Assembly (NCBI GenBank): GCA_034336665.1
Contig: JAPFBE010000032.1
Location: 2,914,001 to 2,978,000 of the forward strand
Reading direction: 5' to 3'
Source: Luscinia megarhynchos
Taxonomy: Eukaryota > Chordata > Aves > Passeriformes > Turdidae
Length of the DNA stretch: 64,000 bases
Below, in pieces: positions 32,891 to 44,549 of the stretch (position 1 is the first letter of the stretch; each line of letters begins with the position of its first letter). The notes beneath the pieces are model-generated. The model saw only the letters and a list, made by a program, of their open reading frames with translations, was not told the DNA's origin and made no database searches. A program made the position numbers and the translations under genes.

Positions 32891-34559
32891 CTTTTTCTTT
32901 TTCCTTGTGTCTGTTTTTTTTCTCTAAATATAGAGATTTAGCACAGTCTTGAGTAAGTCTGTGTCAATTAGTGGAATTCCTATGGAATTTATGGTTCCCC
33001 CATTGCTTCTTTCACCTCTCTGTATCTGGCCTTATCTACCATCAGGCCCACAGTTTGTTTGTAGACACCTCCTTCTCATTCCTTTAACTTCCAACTGAAA
33101 CTCTTATATTTATTTAATTTACATCACCTGAATTTCAAACTTATTTATGTTTTATTCAAGTTGCTAAAAGATAGGTTGGCTCCTGCTGGCATAATAAATT
33201 TCATCAGTTCTAACCATGTCAGAAAGGAAACACATTGGAAGGAGGCTTCTGTTTCTGTTGACTTTAAATAATTCTTGTGATAGCTCTACAGTAGCTTGCT
33301 TGAAAAAGAGAAATTAGACAGGTAGCCAGATAGTTATCTCAAACAGATAATTGCTTCTTTAAAGTTACATTAAATCAAAAGTGGTATTTGCATTTAAAGA
33401 TATTAATTGAAGATCAAGATCAGAATCAAGACATCATTCCTCCTTCAAATTCAGATCAAGGAAACATCTAGCCACTTGATTTCTGAGGGTTCTTGATTCT
33501 ACCATCAAATCAAGAGGGCTGAGTTGTTTTTTCATCAGTTAAGGCTGTTTCCCTTTAGTTTGGAAGGATATCAAGAAAGCAAAATTTTCTGAGACCAGAG
33601 GGAACCTGGTTCTCACACAAAGCTACTCAATAGCATTCAAAGCTTGCATAAGTGTTCAGTCATTTTATTTCTAACCAAACTAGGTGGTACCTCAAAGCAT
33701 CCAAAAAGGCTAGGAAGTTTATGTACAACTGTGACCAGTATCTCCTGCTCCTGATCTCTGGTAATATGCTTAGCATAACTAAGGCCATTTTATAAGGTAA
33801 ATGGCCATTCTCTGTGACTGAGCTGGTCATGTATTGTTCCCTTTTTGCCTCCTCAAGGTCTTGAAGGTCCTTCACACTATGCAGACTTCTCCCCTTCCCT
33901 ATTGGCCTCCAGATTTTTGGGCACCATGCTGACTTCTCCCTGCCTTACTGGCTTTGAAGGTCCCAAGGCACCTGGTCAAATCTTTATTTTCATTTCTAGT
34001 AGGCATGATATAAATTATTGAGACCACACAGTCAATAGGAGCTAAGAGCATTATTAGTGTATAATTGCTGAATCATTATCTGGAGACCCAAGATCCCTAC
34101 TAAGGGCAAGTGACCAACTAAATTAATTTTTGCAAGAACAGAGGTTTCTTATCTGAAGGATCCATATCTAAGAGAAACATTAATTGCTGATGCCTAATAA
34201 ATTTTCAGAAGTTAATGATGGAAACACATGGATTAACAGACAAATCACAAGGATGCTGACAGATAATTGTACGCCACTACCTACAAAATACATTTTTTTA
34301 ACATATGTTGCTATACCATACCACGTTTATGATTAGACAATTAGAAATCTGCATTAGTAGGTGGGTGATTCATATCATACCTTTGTAGCATAAGGTATAA
34401 GGCCCCTAAAAATCCCTTGTTTGGCTGAGACATCTCATGCACTTGAATAAATACATACCTTTGTAATTCTATACTTTGCGTCCTAGCCTGTCTCCTCAGT
34501 CCCCACGGGCCAAATTTGTGACACAGGATATCCATAGCTGATTTCTCTTTCTTATGATG
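32891..34559. other. AT-rich sequence upstream of the CpG island, no gene seen
   Basis: Low GC, with no long ORF and no obvious LTR or CR1 signature. It is probably unique host intergenic sequence 5' of the promoter. Confidence 0.45.
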
Positions 34560-35700
34560 GCTTACGCATTTTCTTTCCTATGACGGCGAGAGGACAATGT
34601 ACAGCCACTGGCTCCCAAGGCCTGTTTAAGGAAGCGGTACCGCTGCCATAAAGCACTGTGGCCACTTCACGAGGCAGCACTAGATCCACTGCGGTGGGTG
34701 GGCGGATGGGAGGGGAAAGACAGACATTCACCGCCCCGGGGCCTAGTGGCCTGAGTTTGGAGAAGGGCTAACCGACAGACAACTGGAGACACGCTCACAC
34801 CACTCTCCGCTACGACGCCGCTCTCCTCGACGGAGCGCCGAGAGACGGCAGGGGAGGAAAAGGAGCGCCTGCGCGGTAACAAGTAGCGGTGGACTAGGTG
34901 GAGGATTGCTTCCTGCGTTCCTGTCGCAGTTCGGAATTTGCAGTGCGCCTGCGTGTTGGTGGATGGGAAGAGGGCGGTGTCCGGTCCCGTGTTTTGAACG
35001 TCTCGATGCGGGCAGCTCACTATTTGGCAGGAAGGTGAGGAGGCCTCTATCCTGGTGGTAGAGTTCGTGTACGGAGAGGAAGATCCATATGTAGCAGAGG
35101 CGAATTGAAGGCAGCAGTGGTGACTGCGGAGTGGGACAAACGAAACAAGGAGAGCAGCTCCCCATACTGCTTGCCGCAGAGAATCTAAGTGGTCTAGTGA
35201 CACAGGAGGACTGCTGCGGCTGCAGCTCTAACGCTTCTAGACTATCCTCCTGGCACTCCCAGGCGCCCATCCCCCCAGCAGGTGAGTGAATGCGGGGGAA
35301 GGGGGAAGGGAAAGGAAAGCGCAGCCTACGACCGGGTAGAACCGGAGGGAGTCGCTGTGGAATGAGCTCGGAGCCGCTGTTCGTAGTTTTCTCCTCCTTC
35401 CCTGCGGCTGACGTTATTTATATACTTGCGGTGTTCCGTCTCTGTTAACCCTTTCTTCACTGTCTGCCTCAGCAGCCCGCCTAAAAGCCGCGGGAGGCAG
35501 GCGAGAGTGGGGGTCCTCGGGCTCCCTTCCCGCGTAGCGCCCCGACTCCTTGGCAACCACCACTCTTTTGGGCTCCGGGGGACTGCTGGTCTCGTTTGGC
35601 ATGGCCCCTCCCGGAATCTACCCCGCCCACATCGCGTCCGTTTCTGGAGAGAAGGGGTCGTAGCTGCACATTCCCCCCTTCCTCTCTGTGGATCTATTGT
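34560..35700 (+). promoter_or_regulatory. CpG-island promoter
   Basis: GC content and CpG density rise sharply from about 34580 and stay high to about 35700. NRF1-like GCGCCTGCGCG (34865) and GTGCGCCTGCG (34943) elements are visible, there is no TATA box, and CCGCCCCGGGGCC (34730) could serve Sp1-type factors. This is the usual anatomy of a broadly expressed vertebrate gene promoter and unlike any of the LTRs around it. Strand is taken from the splice donor at 35281/35282. Confidence 0.7.
34740..35281 (+). other. Probable noncoding first exon of a host gene
   Basis: The GC-rich block ends in CCCCAGCAG followed by GTGAGTGAATG, a perfect consensus donor at 35281/35282. No ATG-led frame of useful length crosses into the donor on the plus strand, so this would be a 5' untranslated exon with the coding exons beyond the window. 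The transcription start is not defined and 34740 is an estimate. The gene could not be recognised. The large minus-strand ORFs here (34667-35203, 34743-35270) have no domain features and are treated as composition artefacts. Confidence 0.5.
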
Positions 35701-36260
35701 ACTATGGGATGGGGCCTGCTAAGGGGCTCCCATCAGATAAGCCTCTCTGTCGATAGTGCACGTTGAGGGAGATAGGTATGTCTCTGACCTGTCATCTGCT
35801 GGCTCCCTTCATGAGAAAATGTGGTGAAGGGGATGTGAGGGTGGTGGCCGGGCTCGGCCGCGCCTCAGTGTCCAAAGGCTGGAGTTGTGAAAGTTGCTAA
35901 CGCCTCGGGCTGACAGCACTGGATTTGCACACGCCACCTCTGCTGTCCGGGACACCCAGAGTGTGTGGACGTATGCGCGCGCTTTGCTCGCGCTTTTCTG
36001 GGTTCCTTTGTCTGCTGCTGTCGCCGCTTTCCCCTCCTCCCTCGATTCCCTCTCCTCCCTCCTCTCCTTTCTTTTCCCCTCCCCTCCTTTCTTTCCCCCT
36101 CCCTTCTCTCCCCTCTCTTCCAGACTCAAAACGCTGCTGCAGCTGCAGGTTTGTAAATACTGGACTAACACACACAACATGGCTGACGTTGGCCCTGTTC
36201 CTTTAACGGGCTCTCCTCTTCCTCCCTCTGTCTCCACTGCTTAGCCTCTTCTCCATTTAG
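35282..36260 (+). other. GC-rich start of intron 1 or alternative first exon
   Basis: It contains a polypyrimidine block (36020-36121), CAGCTGCAG|GTTTGT near 36150 as a weak alternative donor, and AACATGGCTGAC at 36175, a YY1-like core-promoter match that also holds an ATG followed by a 21-codon ORF ending at 36244. A second promoter or upstream ORF is possible. Confidence 0.35.
36020..36121 (+). repeat. Polypyrimidine tract
   Basis: About 100 bp almost entirely C and T in CCTCC/CTTTC words, directly downstream of the CpG island. It could form triplex DNA; this is compositional only. Confidence 0.8.
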
Positions 36261-38696
36261 TCTTTTGTTTCTTCTCATTCATCTCCCATTAAAAAAAAAA
36301 AGAATTCACCCTCATTGTTGCGCCCATGGAGGGATTTCAAGGGTAAGGATCCTCACTTTGGAGGCTTTCTCCTTTCGTTTTGCCTTTTACAACAAAATCC
36401 AAACCTACAATCAGAGGGGATTTGGGAACCTAGCAAGGCCTGGAGGGAGGGTGAGAATTGGCTGAACCCTGCTGAGAGAGGCTCGGTTGGAATGCGCGTA
36501 TCTCTTTGGGGGGAGGAGGGCTGGTGCACTAAAGTGCTGGCAGAGATGAAATATTGTATTATGCTTGCAAAATGATCTAGTAATTTCTTTCATTTTAGGA
36601 TGTAGCTCAGTATAAGGTATCATCTTGGCACAGTCTTATTAAAATCCTGAGCTACTTATGTTAGAATAGGCATTGTGAAGTGAAAAAATATAGCATAGGT
36701 GTTCTTTGCTTTCTCTGTATCTCCTTATCAGTATCTTAAATCGTTCACAGATCACAGGATATAAAACTGAAATTAACACTTGTCAGGTCTCTTTTTGTTG
36801 CTAGTTTTCTGTCACAGAGTTATTTGCCCTTGTGATGACAATAGTATAAATAGAAGTGTGTTGTTTTTGTTAATAGGAGCATTTTTTCTTAAAAAGGAAA
36901 AAGGCATGGCATTGTGAACTGAAGTGCGATACTGAACTACACAACAGCATAATTCTGACTTCTAACACAAGACAAATATTCAGTTCAGCACTTACCAACC
37001 TCATTTATCCAGAGTACCCTCTTCCGACTTCAAAGAAAATAACATATATTTTATTGGGTGGTTGGGTTTTTTAATGACTTAAAGGCAAAATAATATTTTA
37101 ATTTCTTGGGCATACCTAAAATGATCTGCCAGGGAACAGCATATCTAGGTTGTAAGGATGAGTACCCAAGGTGCAAAGGATGTGATGCTTTCTATTGCTT
37201 TCTAAATATGTGTTACTGTAACTCATGGTCAATGTTTCGTTTTCAAAGATTATATTTAAAAACACACTCTTTTTTCAAAGTATGAACACATCGATAGCCA
37301 TAGCTTCTATCAGAGCAGTGCCCTAAAGTAATGTCCTTTCTTTTGGTTTGTTTTTGCTATTTTGCTTTAGAAGCTTCTAATGGAGGAGCACTGGCATAGA
37401 ATAATTATAGTTCTTATTGAATTGGAAGTAGTTACTGCATTTTAATTCTAGAATTAAGTATCATATATTAATAAGTTCTTTATTTTTTTCCCCTCCTGCT
37501 TTTTTCCTCCCCATTAACAAGTGTTGATTAACTGGAGAAGACAATAAATTATAGGATCAAGTTTACCACAATGTAAAACTTGAGTGGAGTAATCCAAATA
37601 TCATTTTGAAATATGTATTCATGTCATGGATCCCAAGCCAACTGTAATATTTCTAGATGGAAAAGTCTGAGCAAAAGTCTGTAACTTGATATGTCAGTGA
37701 ATTTGTGCAGCACTCAGTTACTCTAACTATCATTAACTAATCAAAATATTGGTTAACTAATTTGTATTTTGTCTATAAACAGTGTAAAATGGGCCTGGCC
37801 TTGCTAAAGTAATTTTCAACTAATAGTGAAATTATTTAATTGAATAATATACAGTACTTGCTACTTTTTTTCACGTGACAGTGGTTGGATTTAAGTTTTT
37901 CTTTCAATCTAAAATATGAATTTGGTGATGACATGCAGAAATGAAGGAGGTGAATTGATTTGACTATTTGAGAGGTTGAGGAGAATGTTTTCCTGTTATT
38001 TGACCATTTTGTAGCTGATAGTCCCCTTGTATTAACAGTGACAGCTACTTTAATTGAAGTGCTTTGGATTCAGTCCCTGCAGTTCCATTTTCTGGGAGTG
38101 ATCAGTGGTGTGCGGTAACCTGACTAGTCTTAATATTCCTTTCTGGAGGTTTTGGTTTGTTTGATTTTGTGTCAGAGTTCTGGGGAGCCTATCTGTTTGC
38201 TTAAGTTTAAAACTGCTTTTATCTGTAAGTTTGGAAATGCTTTAGGATAAAAGTGCTCCAATAAAATATATTGTTAATGTTTAAGGTCACTGGTTGGTCT
38301 CTCATCCTTCTATTTTCAGAGTATTCTTAGTGGTTCAGAGATAGTCCTGAATACCAAGTTCCCTATGTAACTTTGGGTATAGCCTATTAGGATGATAATT
38401 CCCTCTGAATGTGTACCTCAAAGGCTTTTCACTGGATTGGTTGGTGGGTTTTTTTGTTTTCCCCACATTACTATTAGGTCAGAACAAGTAATGAATATAG
38501 GGAACATGGGTAACTATTCTGTTTTAAGATTACTATGATGACTAGGTTGTAAAGTATAACCATACTTAGCAAACTGATTTCTACCACTGGTGCTGCTTCT
38601 TAAGGTGATATTGCTTTGCCGAGATGTTGCCAGTCACTTCTAAAATGAAGAAGTAAGCTTGACATTTTCAGTAGTGTTCACTTGATGCCTTGGCGT
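36261..38696. other. Intron-like unique sequence, no repeats recognised
   Basis: Moderate AT content, no LTR or CR1 signatures, no ORF longer than about 90 codons with protein-like features. Probably intron 1 of the gene whose first exon lies at 35 kb. Confidence 0.45.
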
Positions 38697-39372
38697 GGCT
38701 ACCTTGAACGGAGGCTAGACAGAGTTAAAAGAATAAAGTAGGTATTTATTAAAGGCCTTCAATAGATACACTTTGGGCAGTGCTAAAGCCTTGCAGAGAC
38801 TACACCCAAGATGGGGTTTACTGTTGTTAGGTATTTACTGTTGTTAGATATATACTCTTGTTAAATCCATACTACTAGTGGATATTTTATATAGAGATTC
38901 AACAAGGTAGAGGCCTTGTCAAGCCTCTAAAGGGAGGGAATGATGCCTTAAGTTTTAGCTTTTATATTTTTCAGATCCTGTACTACATTAGTGTATAACT
39001 CTGAACTCCATATAGTATGTTAGTAAGCTCTCTTCACATTTTGGTCAGACAAAACAATCCTTCCAGGCATGAGAACCAAGGACACTATCTGCCTCAGGCC
39101 CCAAAAAGTATAAAAAAAAGTGAATGGGGGGAAGCAAACTGGGGGAATATGACTTCATTACCTGAAGCTATAATTAGACAATTAACTTCTGATATGCAAA
39201 TAGACAAAACTTATATCCATCTGAGAAACTTGTGACCATAGTCCATCTTGGGTATATTCTCTGCGAGGCTTTTGTACTGCCCAAGGTGTATCTGTTGAAG
39301 GCCTTTAATAAATACCTACTTTATTCTTTTAACTCTGTCTAGCCTCTGTTCTAGGTAGTCACTCCAACAGTA
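38697..39372. repeat. Pair of inverted LTR copies
   Basis: 38698-38835 and 39236-39362 are reverse complements of each other (GAGGCTAGACAGAGTTAAAA against TTTTAACTCTGTCTAGCCTC, and GGCCTTCAATAGATACAC against the matching arm). The right copy reads as a plus LTR: TATAAAA at 39109-39115, AATAAA near 39307, and an end near CCAACAG. The left arm is a minus fragment of the same family. TTACTGTTGTTAG flanks both. Confidence 0.7.
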
Positions 39373-39844
39373 AATATCTAACAACAGTAAAAATCTACTT
39401 GATTTAAAGCATACTAAGATGCAATTATGCTAATTTCTGAAAAAAGCCTTCACCTATCTATATTTTAAGTTGACCCTCCTTTCAAAAATATAAATTACTT
39501 TTTTCTTTTTTTCTGAACCTGTATTAATCACATTTAAATGGAAAAATGAACTTTACTAGATCATGGCCTACTCCAAGAAGCACAACAGAAAGACTTATGA
39601 AACATCAGATTTCTGGTCTGGTATGTGTTAAGATCAAATAATAATTTTCACAACACAAACAGTTTCCTAGTTTAGTATGTATTTTCTTTATTAAAAAAAA
39701 ACTTCCCTAGTATGTTCAAAAAAGGTAACTGCACTGTATAATTTCAAGCTTGCTGTTGAGATTTTTAAATCTGGAATTTCCCAGCAGCATAGAAGAAAGC
39801 ATGTTCGAGAATATTTCTCTTGTGACTTTTTTTTTATTGGGTAT
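39373..39844. other. AT-rich, no gene seen
   Basis: Short A and T homopolymers only; no ORF or LTR landmark. Confidence 0.4.
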
Positions 39845-40225
39845 TGTGGATGATTCAGATACCCCTTTAGGGCCCCCTTGGAAACTTATCCCTTAGATAA
39901 GAAATCCTTCCTTAGGATGACTCATGCTAGAGAAATGTTCCATCCCCTGTAGATGCCCGTGTTATCTTTTAGAGTTTTAATTAGTCCTTATTTCTTCTAA
40001 GTAGTTGGTCACCTCTTTACCTAAAACCTTAAAGTAATTGGATAGCTTTCAACTTGTATCTTTATTGGTCACTTTTCAAGCCACCCCAACCCTATAAAAC
40101 CCCTTTGATATTCTATGTACTCCGATTTGCTGCTGGATCCCTTTGTAGAAATAAAGTTGCCTGTGGAATTTCTGTGCAGCTTTCCCAGATCTCTCTTTCC
40201 GACTAAGAAAGTGCTGCAAGCAAAA
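39845..40225 (+). repeat. Family I LTR, second copy
   Basis: TATAAAACCCC near 40093 and GAAATAAAGTTGCC near 40150 match 22901-23351 in order and spacing. The end is approximate. Confidence 0.65.
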
Positions 40226-40800
40226 TGAAATCACAAAAGAGCTGATAGCCTAGGCCTTGCTTGCATTTAAGCACTTTGTAGCTGATGTCTGCCTAAGGCA
40301 GCCAGGAAAATCTGTTCTATTGGGAAAGTTTTATCCAGGCTTGCTGTGTCAGCCTGGGGTAAAACCCCAGCCCCTGGCAGCTACAGGTATAATTGGCAAG
40401 ATTGGGTTGTGGGGGGAGAGCAGAGTGTGGCTTCATGAGTGACCTCTGTGGGAGAAACTTGACTACCATGTACTGGTTAGAGTTGGTTCTAGACAGCTCA
40501 TCAGCAACCCCATTGCAGATCAAAGAGGAGCCAATCAGTAAACTTTGTGGTGCCTCTGTGAAAATAAAGCAAGGAGGGTGGTAAATGCTGAAAGAAAGGA
40601 AGAAAAGAAATAACAGCAGAACAGAAGAAAGAGGAGACAGGACCATGCTGGAACAGGAAGAAAGAAGGAGCTCAAGCGGTAGTCTGAGCAGGAGCTGAGA
40701 GACCTGACTCTAAAGGGACTGCTACCAGCACAGGAACCACCACACACTTACCCAAATTTCCTGAGCTGCCTCTTGTTCCATCAAAGAGACTTTTGTGTGT
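40226..40800 (+). repeat. LTR-like segment related to family F/G
   Basis: GCCAATCAGTAAACTTTGTGG, CCTCTGTGAAAATAAAG and a purine-rich leader follow the order seen in family F. The plus ORF here is not protein-like. Confidence 0.4.
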
Positions 40801-40805
40801 GGTGA

Positions 40806-42272
40806 TGGGATTGGAGAAAGAACAGAGGGAAAGAGAGATTTTGCAGAGGCAAGGGATGATAAAGTGGATTGAAAGCTGTCTGAATGGCTGGACCCAGAGA
40901 GTGGTGATCAGTAGCACAAAGTCTAGTTGGAAGCCAGTAGCTAGTAGTGTAGCCCAGAGGTCAATACTGGATCCAGTCCTTTTCAACATCTTCATTAATG
41001 GCCTGGATGGATGGGGCAGAGTGTACCCTCAGCAAAGGAGGGAGTGACTGATATACCAGAGGGTTGTGTTGCCACCCAGAGGGACCTGGGCAGGCTGGAG
41101 AAATGGACTGACAAAAAGCTCATGAAAATCACCAAAGGGAAGTGTCAAGTTCTGCCCCTGAGGAACAACTTCATGTACCAGTACATTCAGGGAGCTGTGC
41201 TGTTGAGGCGGGCAGGACATATGAATAGACACACTACATTTCAGAAGGTTAATATCCCCTTTTATTACAACAACTGGCTGTCTTTTATACCCTCTACAAA
41301 GTTTACACTTTGTTCATTGGTTACAATAGATCAACATAACGTTTGTTGGTGTAAAAACCATCTCCACCTCTGTTTTTCACAAGACTTTTCTAAAAATACT
41401 TTTCCCAGCTGCAAATTTTCTTTCTCACTTATCTCCTTCTTCTTCTTCTCTTCTTGGTCTCCAGGCCAACGGCCTTGATAAGATTCCTTTCAGACATAAC
41501 CCTTATTCATTAACCCTCTCTGGCCCACAGACCAGCTGTGAGTCATACCATAGGGAGCCACCCATCTGGAAAGCAGCTTTGCAGAAAAGGATCTGGAGAT
41601 CCTGGTGAGCACCAAGTTGAACAGGAGCCAGCAATGTGCCCTTGTGGCAAAGAAGCCTGATGTTATGCTTGGCTGCTTTAGGCAAAGTATTGCCAGCAGG
41701 TCAAGGGACATGATCCTTCCCTTATATTAAGCAATGGTGAGGTCGCACACAGAGTATCATGTCCAGTTCTGGGCTCCAGAGTACAGGAGAGATATGGATA
41801 TACTGGACAGAGCCCAGTGAAGGGCGACCAAGATGACTGCGGGACTAGAGCATCTTGCATCTGAGGAAAGACTGAGAGAGCTGGGAATGTTTAACCTGAA
41901 GAAAAGAAGGCTCAGGTAGAATCTTATTATCTATAAATACCTGAAGAGAGGCTGTAATGAAGATGGAGCCAGACTCTTTCCAGTGGTACACAGGGACAGG
42001 ACCAGAGGGAATGGGCACACAGTGAAACACAGGAGTTTCCATCTGAGCATTAGAAAACACTTCTTTACTGTGAGGGTGACCGAGCACTGGGATGGGTTGC
42101 CCAGAGAGATGGTGGAGTCTCTGTCATTGGAAATATTCAAAATCTGTCTGGACATAGTACTGGACAACTGGCTCTAGGTGGCCCTGCTTGAGCAGGGGGG
42201 GTTGAACAATATAACATCCAGATGTCCCTTCCAACCTCAACAATTCTGTTATTTTGTGATTTCTGAGAAAGA
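40806..42272 (+). mobile_element. CR1 LINE 3' part, split by a solo LTR
   Basis: RT-end and 3' region of CR1: GTCAATACTGGATCCAGTCC, AATGGCCTGGATGGATGG, then after the LTR GGATCTGGAGATCCTGGTG and TGAGGAAAGACTGAGAGAGC. It closes with CTTCCAACCTCAACAATTCTG and TTTTGTGATTTCTGA, the CR1 terminus. Frameshifted throughout. Confidence 0.9.
41196..41552 (-). repeat. Solo LTR of family J, about 357 bp, TSD GGGAGC
   Basis: Inserted in CR1 between duplicated GGGAGC (41190-41195, 41553-41558; AGGGAGC also matches). On the minus strand it has GTATAAAAGAC (about 41290) followed by AATAAAAGG (about 41260), so the promoter and polyadenylation signal are close together, as in small alpha/beta-type LTRs. Confidence 0.85.
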
Positions 42273-42901
42273 ATGAGCATGGCATTTTGTTTCTTTCAAT
42301 AACAGAATTCATAATTAGAAGTTTTTAATTGACAACAAAGTAAATTGATTGAAATTCCTCAAAAATCAGTAAACTTTTTGGTTGTAACACATTTATCTTA
42401 AGTTTTCCTATTATCCTTTTTCAAATACTGTGTCAAAAATAACTAAAATTCAGTAGAGTTCTTAGGTCTCTGGTATACTTAGATAATGGACATCATCATG
42501 CCAATTAACTTTTTTTTTTAGTTCTTCTGTATATTTGTAACTTATCTGGTCTTCAACTTGAATTATAAAATGTTTGGAGAGTAAACTGTCTTTAAATTTT
42601 CTAAGAATTATACAAATAATAAAAATAAGACTTGGAAAATGTAGGTTGTCTAACACATCTACTCAAAAGACAGCTACATCTGTATGATTTGGGATGGTTG
42701 TTTGCCTATCCTGTTCCTTAATCTCCTGTATATTGGCCAGTCATAAGATCTCTGTCTTAATGTTGAAAGAAGAAACAAGGTTTCATTAATGGTTGATTAG
42801 CCATCAGCAGAACTGCAGTTATAGGATATCTGATCTGTCAAATTATCCACTGACAGGAGTGTCTTCAAAAAACAGCTTAAGAGAAAATCTGTCTCTTGGG
42901 T
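42273..42901. other. No gene seen
   Basis: AT-rich host-like sequence between CR1 and an LTR. Confidence 0.4.
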
Positions 42902-44549
42902 TGTAGTGGTTTTGGTTAGCCAATTTGAGATTTCCCGTCCAATGCACCAATTTATGTGGTGAGTTTAGTGCTGGCCAAATTGCCAGTGCACCCACTAGAA
43001 TTATTTACTCATTTCCTGCTGTGAGATAGGATTAGGAGGAAGGCAAAGCAGGCTCAGACTTTAAAGAGTATAAAGAAAAACTTTATTAACAGATCTAAAA
43101 GAATAATAAGAATCAGAATAAAACCTTCAGAACACTTCTCTTCCCCCCCACACCCTCTTTTCTTTCCCACTGACAATGGACAGAAACAATTCAGTCAGTT
43201 TATCACCTATAGAATAGTCTTTCTTCAGTTCACTCAGGGAGAGGAGTCTCTCTTGACATGCTATGGAGATTTCTCCACAAGAAAACAGTTCTCTCATGGC
43301 TTTTAATTTCCACAAATAGCAGCTGCCTGGAAACCTGCAATCGTGAATCCCTCCCATCTCTTGCAGCCTTCCCACAGCTGTTTTCATGGGCCATGTCGAG
43401 CTCATGGGGTACTATTTTAAGGATGAACTGTTCAAAAGCAAAGGTTCTCTTTATGTATCTTTGAGATCATCTTAATCTCTGGGAACAAAGGTCTTCTTTC
43501 CCTGGGGCAAAGGGTCTTCACTCTTCTCTCTCTGTTCAAGCTTCTCATCAAATCACATCTACTTCAACATCTGCTTGTTCAGTATGAATGCCTTTGCTCA
43601 TGTCTACAATGTGAACGCTCCACGCCCCCATGGTTTTTCCATGATATATAGAGATATTCAGTGTATCATAGTCCATCACCATGGCTTACAAGAGAATTGT
43701 AGCCTAAGCCTAAGGCATCTCCTCATTTCTCCTCCCATCTGGGACCTGACTTCCTTACTGACCTTGATGTCTTCATGTTGTTTCTCTACGTGTCTTCACT
43801 CTGTCTTTTTTGCTCACTCGAGAGAGAATTGAAGGTCTGCAAGTCTCATCTGTGCAGTGAAAGAGTTAATATCTCACCTGAGGCCTGCAGATAGTCGTGT
43901 GATCCCTGCCGGGTGGCAGCTGGAGCTGTTTATGATGGAAAACTCTTTGATGGCTGTGCTGGAGGGGCTGTGCCAGGATTTTCAAGGGGCCCAGCCAGAA
44001 TGGAGGTGGCCACTCTGGCCACACAACTGTTTTCTGGCTTTTGCTGCATTCAATCCCAATTGCAGGGCTTATGGTCTTCTCTCTCCCTGCTCGGCAGCCA
44101 CTGGGGCCCAGCTTGGCCCCTGCCAGGCCACAGCGGAGGGGCCTGGCCCAGCCCGTAGCTGCTTCTGGAGCCTGATGGACCCCGGCTCATCTCGGGCCAG
44201 CAACAGGGCAGGGCTCAATGTTGGCAAGATATTAGCAGCCGCAGCCCGGCCCAGTCTTGTCTGGGGCCCCACGACCTCCCCTCCCCGTCACCGGGCAGGG
44301 AAGGGGAAGAACTTCTCTCTCCAAAGGCCAGAAAGCAAGAGAGTTTTTTCCGGGGCTTGTTCATTTTTAACATGTATGTTCATATAGGTGTGTTCAGCTT
44401 TCCTGGTGATTTAACAGGTTTTCAGTTCTCAAAACTAATCACTGACTGGTTTTTGTCAGACACAGAGGAAGCTCTTAGCAGCTTCTCTCAGAAAAATCAT
44501 TTCTGTTGGTGGATCTTTACCAAATGTCAAATGTGCAAAACCAGCACAT
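42902..44549 (-). repeat. Family E LTR (minus), diverged
   Basis: It starts TGTAGTGGTTTTGGTT. GAGTATAAAGAAAAACTTTATTAACAG-type sequence near 43066 and the TTCAGTTCACTCAGGGAGAGGAG block align with 23800-25094. AAAACCAGCACA at 44538-44549 matches its distal end. No TSD is visible. The ORF 43857-44387 within its GC-rich part is not protein-like. Confidence 0.6.

Noticed and set aside
34667..35270. Minus-strand ORFs of 178 and 175 codons in the CpG island
   Set aside because: Two overlapping frames with Ser/Pro/Arg composition as expected from GC-rich DNA; no start context or domain; the splice donor supports the plus strand.
35809..36237. Minus-strand 142-codon ORF with Glu/Lys/Arg/Gly-rich run
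   Set aside because: The run is a translation of the polypyrimidine tract.
43857..44387. Plus-strand 176-codon ORF
   Set aside because: Lies in the GC-rich part of a minus-oriented family E LTR; no recognisable domain.
42902..44549. Target-site duplication for the third family E LTR
   Set aside because: Flanks (CTTGGGT and TGCATGG) do not match, so no duplication is claimed.
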